DNA from: Lineus longissimus
Taxonomy: Eukaryota > Nemertea > Pilidiophora > Heteronemertea > Lineidae
DNA length: 64,000 nucleotides
Assembly: GCF_910592395.1 (NCBI RefSeq)
Contig: NC_088308.1
Span: 19,979,501-20,043,500, forward strand
Reading direction: 5' to 3'
The translations under genes and the position numbers were made by a program. The notes under the pieces were generated by a model, which saw only the letters and a list, made by a program, of their open reading frames with translations, had not been told where the DNA came from and searched no databases. Shown in pieces: positions 24,728 to 35,486 of this stretch; position 1 is the first letter of the stretch; each line of letters begins with the position of its first letter.

Positions 24728-26660
24728 ATGTTCTCTACTGTTACTATGGAATGTCTCCTGCTCCTTTTAGCCATCGGCGGCTGGGGTGTGTCGATAGTCA
24801 GGACATCAGGTAAGCAAGATTGCAAGCGGTTGTCCTATCATATCAGTCGTTTCGCTACAATATCTCTTGGTGCGGAGGGCTTCTAAAAGTTAACTTATTG
24901 GATATGCCCATACACCATGCGACCATGAGAGGTAGCGCTTCCCAAGACAGTTTTTATTGACGTTAGATAGATGTCCCTGGTGATAATCATTCTGTTAAGC
25001 GCTCATAATCTCCGTGGTATTGAAGGTCATGGGTCTTACACATTGATCCGACCATAAAAACACATTGGGACAACAGCTTTTTCCGGGGGGGGGGGGGCAG
25101 TTAAGACTGCTACATCGGTAGTACTGCCACTGCTTTAGGACGACTGTTTTATGCACCGTTCCAGAAAATAAGTAATGGACAAACATGCTTTGGATTGAAT
25201 ACGCACTGCCGAATTGCAAGCGGTTTGACGACAACTACTGCCTTACACCATACCACTGATCATTTTACTCAGGTTACCATGTGTCCCCGAAGCCAATTGG
25301 TTTCTGGCCCATGAACAGCGAAACCTCTGTCCTCAAGAACGGCGGCACAGTCACAATCTACGACGTCTCCGGGAATGCGAACGACGGAACGATGAAACTG
25401 AGACTCATAGCGACAGGTCCAGCAGGCGCACCCAACACGGCCGTCCGTTTCGCAGACTTCGATAGAATCAAGTGTTCGGATGTCCGTGGTTTAGATATCG
25501 GCACAACCACTTACACATTCACCTATACTGGTTTCGTCAAAGATGTCCTTGGTGGCAATTCCTCTATATTCAAATTTAACGGTGGACTGGGTATCAAGAC
25601 GTTTCAACGGCAACTAACTGTCGTCATCAGTAATGATAATGACTATCATATTCCTTGTGGAAAATTGTCTTCGAAATGGAACTTTGTTGTTGTCAGGTTC
25701 AGACAGTTGAGCAACTCCAGTGAAGTTGTCTGCTCTGTGGACTCCCATGAGGTGAAGACGGAGGTGCAACGGAAGACACCAGGGACGTCCTCCACGACTG
25801 TTTACCATGGTTTGGGACTTGGTGGAGATATGAGTTGTGTCATGTTGTTTGCCGAGAGGTTGTCCGATACTGACATCAAGCGGGTGAAGCAGTATTGCTT
25901 AGAAGAAGTTGTGACAGCTTCCTTGCAAAGTATGTACTGCTTTTGATACAAACTTCCTGGGTTAAAAAGTTTGTCGTATGGACTATATAGTGGCTCTTAG
26001 TGGTGGCATTAACCCCAGAAATGAGACACAGATACAATTCAAGTACACCAGGCTTTATGTAATGTTGGTTTTTTAGGGCGTTTACTTGCGTCCTGTTGAG
26101 GTGAGGGTTCTCTTTGGTGGGTTGTCACAATCGACTGCAAATATAACCTTCCTTTTGGACTAACATGATGTCCCTATCACTTAGGTGTCCAAATTGCAGA
26201 AGTCAAATTTTATCAAATGAAAATTGGGACTGGAAGTTAGGTGTCTACAACATCGACATTAATGCTGTCTTGACTTCCTCAAAACATGTTGGCTGAGAAT
26301 GCAGCATTTTAGTAGCTGCTATACCACATCATCGTCTGCATGAAGTTTTCTCATTATTTGCTCTCAATTTTGAATCAGCATATCTTTTTTGCAGATCGTG
26401 AACATAGATTTGTCCTGTTTGCACCCTCCCATGGCTTGAAGGGAACAAAATACCGTCAGGTACGAAATGTGCTTGTTCCGTCGATGCTCTCCTGTGCAAA
26501 GATGTGCATGGAGGAATTCCTGTGTCGTTCCTTTGCTTATAAACAATCCACAGGAACTTGTCAATTGTGTGGCTTGGACTTTGAATTGCCCTCGGCAGTT
26601 CAGACTCACAAAACTGCTTTGACTCGAGAAAGTGGCTCCAAGGTATTCAATTCAGGATAG
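24728..26660 (+). CDS. Secreted LamG-like plus PAN/apple domain protein
   Basis: Three exons, 24728-24809, 25273-25929 and 26395-26660, join in phase (GT-AG) to 334 aa ending TAG. Exon 1 encodes a signal peptide: MFSTVTMECLLLLLAIGGW is hydrophobic and followed by small residues. Met7 (24746) is an alternative start. Exon 2 (about 28-247) looks like a concanavalin A/laminin-G-like jelly roll: it opens PIGFWPMN, has VRFADFDRIKC, and ends in a GLGLGGDMSCVMLFAERLSD block typical of LamG3 folds. Exon 3 (about 247-334) looks like a PAN/apple module with six cysteines (SCAKMCMEEFLCRSF then TCQLCG). No transmembrane segment is seen, so the product is probably secreted. Such modules bind carbohydrate or protein. 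No specific orthologue is recognised and the ligand is unknown. Confidence 0.8.
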
Positions 26661-27180
26661 GACACTTTTGGGATTACCATTATCTAAATTTCAAAATCAA
26701 AAAAAAATTTGGGACTGCAGTTTTTGGTGACGACGACGACGACGTAACCTCACTACCGCCAAGAGGGTGATCGTGGAGTTCTTCACTTAGTCCCTTCCAA
26801 CTATGGCTATGAACAAAGGAAGGGGACCAAAGATAGGCCAACAGGTACATGTACATGTACAAAGACAACAAGTCGTGATGTTAATTCAATTCATCTGCTA
26901 TTATTAAATGTAAAATAACAGCTAAATATATATACAAAGTTGTACAAGATATGTCTGAATGCTATTGGAAGGAACAAATTGGACTGCTTGATAATAACCA
27001 AGCTAACGCTATAAACTGACACTGTAAACCCTTAAAGGAACTTGATTTTTACTCTGTTTGAGAGCGGAGTTTTCATTTGGGGAGCATGGGAAGCACTTCA
27101 GGGTGTCAATTTCAGATGTCGTCATCCATTCTTGGTCATACAGGGTTCATTAAAACAGGGCACAGTTACAAGGCATAATG
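26661..27180. other. Downstream DNA of the LamG/PAN gene
   Basis: This stretch holds the 3' UTR and a short intergenic region. A (GAC)n microsatellite lies at about 26727-26742, and ACATGT alternation near 26846-26860. No gene was recognised. Confidence 0.4.
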
Positions 27181-27299
27181 AGTGAAATACTCTGATAAAC
27201 TAGAAGCTCTCATGATTTGTTCCATACTAACCACACCCCAATCCATCTATCAGTTATTACACAAACCACCAGAAAAAGGGATTGTGAGGCTGGATTTTG

Positions 27300-27632
27300 A
27301 CTTACATGTACCAATCAACAATATATACAGTCTCGCTTGTCAGTTAAAACAAAAGTTATTAAGCCTTGCAACTGTTACCTTCGCTCTGAATCTCAGGACC
27401 TTCTCACTTGCAGGAAATATAGATTGAAAACATTTGGAGGTCGAGCATTCGCCACTTTAGCACCTGAACTGTGGAACTCTCTTTCCCCCACCCTGAGAGC
27501 TACATCGGATATCTCAACCTTTCGCAAAGAACTCAAGACCCTTCTTTTCAATAGAGCTCACCAGCGCCGGTGAACATTTGTTTCAAGTGATACAGGCGCT
27601 TTACAAATAACAATTTATTATTTATTATTATT
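27300..27632 (+). mobile_element. 5'-truncated non-LTR retrotransposon (LINE) tail
   Basis: The frame ending TGA at 27573 reads LRSESQDLL, YRLKTFGGRAFATLAPELWN and TFRKELKTLLF. This is the typical extreme C terminus of CR1/L2/Rex-like LINE ORF2 proteins (RLKTFGDRAFSxxAPxLWNSLP pattern). No reverse transcriptase core is seen upstream, so only the 3' end is here, as expected from 5' truncation. A (TTA)n-type microsatellite at about 27611-27632 marks the probable 3' end. The 5' boundary is approximate. Confidence 0.8.
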
Positions 27633-29335
27633 AACTGTACCCTGATTTGACTGACACTCTGTATTGATACAAAATCTGAGGCCATCCTACAAATGGTGGG
27701 TACATTTATGGTTCCATCAAAAAAGAAAGCTATTAAGTGACCCTGTTAATGTATCACATATTTTGATATCAATTTACAAAGTTGGAACACTTTAACTTTA
27801 ACAAACTTTCTCTTGTGTTGAGACCTTTGTAACCTTGTGCAATGTTTTCTTGGTTGATATGTAAAAGAAGAATACACCAGTGACCCTGTTTAATTTGCCG
27901 TATTCCGTGGAATGTATAATCACATGGAATATTTTATCGAAAATGTTTATCTAAAATGTATATATGCAAACAAGTTTATTATAATTTTCTTTCACTGAAA
28001 GTCTAGAAAACTTTATAAAATGGACAGCAAGGTAAGATAAGGAAGGTAGAGCCACAACACAAAAATAACTTTTTTCTAGCACTGAACTTTAACAAACTTT
28101 CTCTTGTGTTGAGACCTTTGTAACCTTGTGCAATGTAATTGTGTCACACTGGATAGACAGTTCACAAGCTAAAGTATTGAATCGTTGTAGGTCTCAGAAA
28201 GAAAGATTCTTAGATATATGCAATGGTACTAAATTTGACTATGTCTATAAAAATGTTGCAACAAATTGCGCAAAATGCATTATAAATGGCAGGCATGCAT
28301 CTCCAAAAACACAAAAACCGGGAGCATAAGCAAGTAAGCTTTTATATGGAGTTTTCAATGTCAGTATGCATAGTGCTTTTCTCTTCTGCTCTCACCTCAA
28401 GGTAATAGCATCCCAACGATTTCATGGAAATATTATGGTAAATTATAAGTATTCCAATTATAAGAATACCTGGCTGTACTTGAATGATTAACACAAATGA
28501 CAATCCTCACAGGACAAACAAACAAATATATAAACAATTATACTTTAAAACATTGCTTGTTAACTGAAATCAGGATCTTAAGCACCCCACAAATTAGCAA
28601 CTTTTGTCACTGCGACCTCTGATCCTGAGCACATGTGACAAAAGTTTCTCGAAGTCACTAAATAGGTGTCAGTGGTCATCACAGATGCTTTATCACTCAT
28701 CAGGGTTGCCACAGTGACAAAATGGTTCATTTGCAGGGTGCCTTCGGCTTGGCCTAGTGATAAGTGATCAATGGATAATTGGTGAATTTGTCAAAAAGGT
28801 GTAAGAAATAGTGCAGGCAACAGAAATTCATCCAATCATTTGTTCCAAAGTGCGCACTGACCAGTTTCATAAACCCAGCATGGAGCAAACCCATCTTGCA
28901 TGTTCAGTTGAACCCGGTTATGATGATTTGCTCATAACATAACACCTCGCAAACCCCGATCAACTGTAACTCATCATATCGTGTAATGAAACTAAGAGAA
29001 AAGAAACAAAAAGTCTGGTCCCGGCCGGGTTCAGCTATATCATCAACATCAGCTCACAATTTCACTCTTAGTAATTTAGGAGCAGGCGAACTGGATGGAA
29101 TCCCATACAAATCATCTATCCTGAACATTTTTCATATTTCCAGTTTTCTTCACTTGAACAAACGTCTGGATACATTTTGGCTGTAAGAAGTGCACCAGAT
29201 GAATATGACAAATAAATACTGTCTCTGAATAAAAGTCCAGAAATTAGTGTGTCTGAATGCACGAATGACTGATCTGATGGGTTGTGCACCAATGACTTTT
29301 CGATGCATCATACATGAATGTTTTTTTCTGCTGGG
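27633..29335. other. Intergenic DNA downstream of the G-alpha gene
   Basis: This AT-rich DNA lies between the LINE tail and the G-alpha stop codon, and its right end must include the G-alpha 3' UTR. It contains a 52-bp direct repeat (27794-27845 and 28085-28136) and a 12-bp inverted repeat (AACTTTTGTCAC at 28599-28610, inverted at 28635-28646). Small open frames have no recognisable domain. Confidence 0.5.
27794..28136. repeat. 52-bp perfect direct repeat, copies 291 bp apart
   Basis: The segment at 27794-27845 recurs without a visible mismatch at 28085-28136 (starts AACTTTAAC, ends GTGCAATGT). The sequence between is unrelated AT-rich DNA. This could be a small duplication or the edges of an unrecognised element. 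Confidence 0.85.
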
Positions 29336-32169
29336 TCATAACAACGACGCAGCCTGTAGGTTTTCTCGAATGATGGTATCCATGACGACCTTGAAAACGA
29401 CTTGGATGTTGCTGGTGTCAGTGGCGGTTGTGAAATGAGGGTAGAGCACTTTGGATGGACTTAGACATTCAGATATGAACATGTGTTGGATGAAGAGGGC
29501 AGCGTTGTGAACGTCGTGATCAGCGCCTCGATAAGCGGTGAAGTAGTATCTCAAATGGCGCCCCGAGTGAAGGATCTTTTCTTGAAATAAATCCATTTTG
29601 TTCAAAAACAGAATCTGCAACAAAGAGTAAGGTGATGAGTTGGTCATACAGAAAAATAGGAGGTTTCTTACAAAGGCACTAGCAATTGTCCAAGCATTAT
29701 CAAGCAATTTCAGACGAAAGCTATTCTTGCTGTCATTGAAACCTACCAGAGATGTGTCAGTAAAGAACCTATTATTGCAGATAGACGCAAACAGACGAAG
29801 ACTCTCCTCCATGCGATTCTGAAATATATAAAAGCATGAGATTGATAAGATGCATTATAGGAATTCATAATAACTTTTCTTAAGTTAACGATCACTTCGT
29901 CACCGCTCAATGACAAGCGTTCCACTCTTTACATTATATTCAATCACATTTTAATGGCCTGGCTGGTCGCAGCAGCATGCAATGAAACTTGCATCATGAA
30001 ATCCTTAATTAGTCTGAAGGTTTCATTACATATATGATTAACATTTCCTTTCTCTCAGTTAGTGTGACGAGTCTTGTAATTGGGTAAGTAACAATTTTCC
30101 TCAGCTGTCTGTCCGAAAGGAGTCCAAGAACCACTTCCCAGGTGTACATACCACAGATGAATCTTCTATCAATCTCATGTCATAACCACTTAACGCCACA
30201 ACAAACAAGATCGACATCACATCGTCAAAACACTGGATCCACTTCCGCCGCTCTGATCGCTGACCTCCAACATCAAATAATCTAAAGGATAGATGTGTAT
30301 AGTCAACACAACCGATAAAAACCTGACAGGCTTCTACGAAGCAATAAAATTCCAATGACTTCTTTTTAAGTTCCATTTTCGATTGAAGAAAACTCAACAG
30401 ATTCATAACAAATGCTTTGGTATGATAAGACGAATGCTGAGGATTTCCAGCTTGACAGGATCCCAACAGTTCAGGAGCATGCTTCCACCAAGCGCAACGA
30501 ACTAGTGCGCACCAAATGGACGAGATACCAAAGCGACAATCCTAACGGAATGATCTACAGCTTCTCACCTAAATATGCAATCATTGACTTTAAAACAAGT
30601 TTCTATGACTCCAGTTGTTCTGACTCGGGCCCGGAGAACATCTTCTGGTGAGGGCAGGTAACTGTCACGACATATTCTCTCCATATTTTCAAAATAACTG
30701 AAAAGAAAATAATAAATAAATGTGTCTTTCATAAACTAGTAAATTGTAACCTGTCCAAGAACGACTACTTATATCAAAGGGACTGAGAAAGGCAGTCAAT
30801 CGGTGGAGAAGAAACTGAAATGAATGATCCATTTTGGGACCAACTGAGAATGCACAACAAAATTGTCACCATATAAGACTGTCTTATAAATCTTTGCTTC
30901 CGGCTGCATGAAGGACTGGGCTGAGCTGTAATCAGCATTAGACACCTACGGAACTTAGTCAGCATAACATCAAGAATACTTACTATATTGCAGAATCGTT
31001 GAGATCAAATTCGAAGCCCCTGGAGACAGCATGTCTGACCCCTCGATCATTCCAGAGACAATTGAGGGAGTTGGCAATGTGTGGTAGCATTAGGTTGTTT
31101 CCATCAAAACAACGTTGGCAGGATAACACAGTCTGAGCATGGATCTGAAACCGACGAGAAGAGAGTTTTACTCATGCAATAAAGAAGCTCTTTCAGAAAA
31201 TGCAAATCACAAGAGGCTGACTATTTCAGTATCATCTGAATTCAAGAGATTATCCATTCATTATGAAATCCAGCTGTTATTGCCGTCATTGATTCAAAGA
31301 AATATTCCTTATGAATTTGATAAATCGGCTAACTGAGAGCTGTATACATGTTAATGTCCAAGGCTATCACAATACCATGAATTACATTATACCTACTCTG
31401 TTTTTGTGATTCTCTAAGTTGATCATGAGAAGTCCCATTCCGGTCAGAACATACTTCATTGAGGATGTGAGATTATCTAACACAGCAGGCTGAAAGACAA
31501 GAATTTGAAACGAACTGCCGAAATGCCACAAACTATGCACTTAGTTCAGTGATATAATCAGAAGACAAGTCTCCTTTGGCAACTGGCTGAAGCAGGGCAG
31601 GACCCTCATCTGATCTCATTCCCCAATCATTTACCACCAGAATCGGCCAAAATAATGTTATGGTTGGATTTTCTGTCGAAGCTGTTGTCTCACCTTAAAT
31701 GTTTTGAGTTCCTCTGTGGTGAACCCATCATTATGTATGATTTTCATTTGCTTGACTAGGGTACTTTTGCCACTCTCTCCTGCTCCTGAAGAAGTAATGG
31801 GAGAAGAAGTTAAAGCTGTCTTGCATTTTACAAGGAGTTTAAAAAGAAACAGAATCATTCCAGGTCGGTAGGTACATTGCTGAGACACAAAGACTCGGAA
31901 ACCAAAGTCGGCCCCAAGAGAAGCATGTGCAAACTCTTTAGGTTATGACGCAAGGCCAAGGAGGGAATAACTTATCAAAGTATTCTGTTGTTTTCAAATT
32001 TGTATACATTTGAGGCTTTCAATTCGAAATCATTTTTTAACATACCAAGGAGCAGGAGTCGAATTATGCCACTCTGTTCCTTGGCGAAATGCTGTAGGTC
32101 ACGGTCGATTTGATCGCTCCGGGCCCGCGCTTTCCGTTCATCTTGGTCGAAGCTCAGACACGACCCCAT
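29336..32169 (-). CDS. Heterotrimeric G-protein alpha subunit, candidate Gv class
   Basis: Eight minus-strand exons: 32046-32169, 31694-31785, 31397-31489, 30984-31144, 30569-30697, 30152-30281, 29747-29818 and 29336-29614. Phases agree and give 359 aa, the usual G-alpha length. It is a membrane-anchored GTPase switch downstream of seven-helix receptors. Gly2 (MGSC) fits N-myristoylation and Cys4 fits palmitoylation. The P-loop is GAGESGKST (about 42-50). Switch I has RARVRTTG with Arg181 and Thr184, switch [14 protein letters not shown] with Gln207, and the base-binding motifs are NKMD (272-275) and TTATDT. The tail ENLQAASLL lacks the Gi cysteine and is not Gq (EYNLV), Gs (QYELL) or G12/13 (LMLQ) type. 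The [13 protein letters not shown]-loop context is Gi-like. A Gv-class assignment is my inference by exclusion. Confidence 0.9.
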
Positions 32170-35100
32170 GCTGCATCATCCATTATGACGGACTACTATC
32201 TAACCTGCAAGTAGAAATCGAAAGATAGTTTTACTGGGTGTTAAAACAATGTAATAGGATAATTATTCAGGGGTAGGATTTCTGTGGAGAATAAATATGC
32301 ATTATAATATAGTAAATTCAAGCATTTTATATCACCTACTACATAATAACAAATATTTTAACCAAAATTGGGAATATTTGCATTAACCTATTAAGAGCAA
32401 TATCTAAGAGTCCAGCCATGTTTGATAAAGGCGCATTGATATAGTCATAGTTTACTTCTATGTCTCGTTACCTTGTGTTAATGCCAGATAACACAATGAT
32501 ATGTAGTCTAATCCTATAATTTGCTAGGCTTAGTCCTATATACCTGTATCATAATTACTGTATTTAATGAGCATGTAGCGATAATACTTTCCATAAACCA
32601 CTACAGAACATGTCTTGCATGCTATTGATACAAAGCCAGAATAACCCAGACGAAATTTAACAATCCGGTAAAGATATCTCGTTCTGAATAATGGCTGAAA
32701 ATGGAATGCTTTGGTGTAATTTTGGCACTTAACATTCTGGCTAAGAATAGGCTGGTTTGGATGTCTTTTGTGCAGGAGTCTTTCATTTCAATGGTTAGCA
32801 GACATTTCATTTCTTTAGAGGGCTGGCAATGATACACCACATAATTGAATGAAATTAGGTCTCAAGGAAATAACACCTATTTGGAGTGTCATTCTAGGGT
32901 TTTTTAAGGTGTTATATACATAAGAATAAGGTACATTAAATAGCTGATAGAATATTTGTGTTAAATTTCAGATGAAGATACCATAATCACCTAAGAGGAC
33001 AGCAGACTCTTTTTCTCTTGGGGGGGGGGGGATTTTGTAGAGATGGGGACAGTGGCCAGCACAAACCGTCTGAAAGGAAGAATTGTTCTTCTTCCTCTGC
33101 AACCCATGTTACTAGCATGACATTTGAATATCTTCGTATTTATAACGTAAATTTCAAGTCAAGGGCAAAGGACAGGACCCTTATGGTAAGAAAATGGCAA
33201 AAAGGGTCTACGCAAATCCAAAGCCTAGTCGGCCAGTAAATATTTTAATTTCCTGGAATTTCTACCATGTAAAGAACTCGATAATCCAAGATTATTCATT
33301 CAATTAATCTCCAGTCAAAGCAATGAAAGTAAATGAGCCAGTTGAGTGCCATTCCCTCAGGAGAGACAACCAGTGTTTTGATTCCGAGTGTGAAAAATCC
33401 ATTAGAGACAATACTGTAGCCTGAAGGTTGGTGTAATATCTCGGTTAGACACCCCACCCTTGGGCAGGGGAATAAGTGAAAACATACAGTACACATTGAC
33501 TTAGGCAAAGTAGGCCGCATTGATGGGTAACATTCTGTTTCAATATTATCCTGGAGATCACAGATCAATTGACTGGATTGTCATTAGACACTGAAAAAGC
33601 AAGAAAGAATTGAATGAACTGTATCATATATTTATATGCCCTGGTTTGCAAGTCAAGACAAAAAAAATCCCTGAGCGTGGCACTTGCAAACTGTAGGAAC
33701 CATGCATTTCCCTGTTGGGAAGGGTGTCCAACTCAAAATCGATTGGTCATGGGTCAAACTCTTTGGTCTTACCACTACCTTGTTCCACCACTTACAAGGT
33801 GGGGCAAAGTAAGGGCTGCTGAGAGTCATTTTATCAATCAAAATGTTGCAAATATCAGCAAATCTGAAGTAGGCCTATGAGCTGCATGAGAAAATACATA
33901 CCTACTTTATGCACACCTAGCATATGAATGATGACAAACAGCTTACTGACCACCAACGCAAAAATTTAAATCCACAAAGAATTTAAACAATGAATCATGG
34001 AGTGAAATGAAAAGTAAAGCATGAGAGCATGAGTAAATATGGGCAGTGTTTATAACAAGGGGGTGTTGTAGTTCTGTCTAAAGTCTCAACCACTTTTGCC
34101 ATAGCGTAACTAGTTTTATGGATTTGTCAACAACGTCTGACAGAGAATTAGCAAAATTGGCCAACAAGGCAAATGAATGCTAAGAATTTTTTCATGATAC
34201 CAATAGGTTTATGTGTTATATTGTTAATGAATCACGCTATTACTAGTATTAGTCAGAGGGCATGCTTTGCCACAACATGATGCATTTTAAAAATCAGATA
34301 AAAATAAATCTATGGTTTTTAGGGTTGCAACATGCAATTCCGTGGTACCGGTACATTATTGTGGTGGTGACATGACAAAGGGTGGGACGATATTATCTTC
34401 TTAGGGGTAACTTCCTTGGTTAAAACAATGTAGTTCATTACAGTATAGCCCAACATGTAGGCCTACTTTTGAGTCATAAGATTATTTTATAATATCAATA
34501 CTGCAGCCATCAATAGCTGTTGTTACATATGATGCCTTTGTAAGCGAATCTGTCCAAGAGAATAATCAATGAGATTATGGTAGAACTCATCCCATATACA
34601 GTTCTGTGAAGACCTTACTGATGGCGCGCGCCATTGTACATTTGATCCTGAACTTGAGATTTAACATCGCAACAGATGTTTCTACACCAAATGAATCACA
34701 TTCTGAATTAGAAAGGCGATAATCAGTCTTTGAGGGACGTGATGTCGAAATAGTAGGGAACCTTGGCCTGTTGTTCAGCATCCAACACCTAAATCATGTT
34801 GTCAAAAGGTAACAGGGGCACAGGGAACTCGTCTCAGTCAGACAGAGCAGCAGGTAAGATTTTATCTCCATGGGCCACTAACAACTGTTACACCGGATAT
34901 GCAGTGAACACACATAATCATCATGTACATTCAATGTACATGAAATGACAAAATGAAAGTAACTGATCCAACTAGCTGCTGCTGCTGGACACGCATAAAC
35001 CCAAATAATAGCAAAAAAACATTAAATTACACACTAAGAGTCAAGGCATAACTTACAACAATCGTTCCCAGTCCTTTTTGTCACGATCAAAACGAGGATT

Positions 35101-35486
35101 TAGGAGTAACTCATGGAAATTAGTAAACTAAACGACTGTATCCGGATACATTGTTTACACTTAGAAGCGTGCGTCTCACAACGAGGCCAGGACTTTTCTG
35201 CCTCCTTCAGCCTGAGAGCTAGCGGGAAAAAGTGCATTTTTGAAGTTGGATTTCATTATGTGCCGGTTTTTCATCGATTTACAGGTGATATGGGCCATAT
35301 ATTCACCCTGTCTGCATTAAAGAGACAAATAAGAGCATGTGATTCATATTTTTCATCATTTTATGGTTATATGGGCAATAACATATATAAATTGAAGTAA
35401 CTCATAGAACTAAGCATTCCTATTGAAACACACTGTACATCCAACCTAGCTTCTGTGATCAAACAATAGATGGAGTAAACTTCAAA
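32170..35486. other. Divergent intergenic region between G-alpha and TATDN1
   Basis: Start codons of the two genes point away from each other 3.3 kb apart, so both promoters and any 5' non-coding exons should lie here. A 12-G run (33020-33031) and a 14-bp GC palindrome resembling a doubled E2F site (ATGGCGCGCGCCAT, 34621-34634) are present. Open frames at 33614-33880 and 35113-35400 have no recognisable domain. Confidence 0.45.

Noticed and set aside
27182-27427. Open frame just upstream of and overlapping the LINE tail in another frame
   Set aside because: It does not match reverse transcriptase motifs. The LINE signal is confined to the frame ending at 27573.
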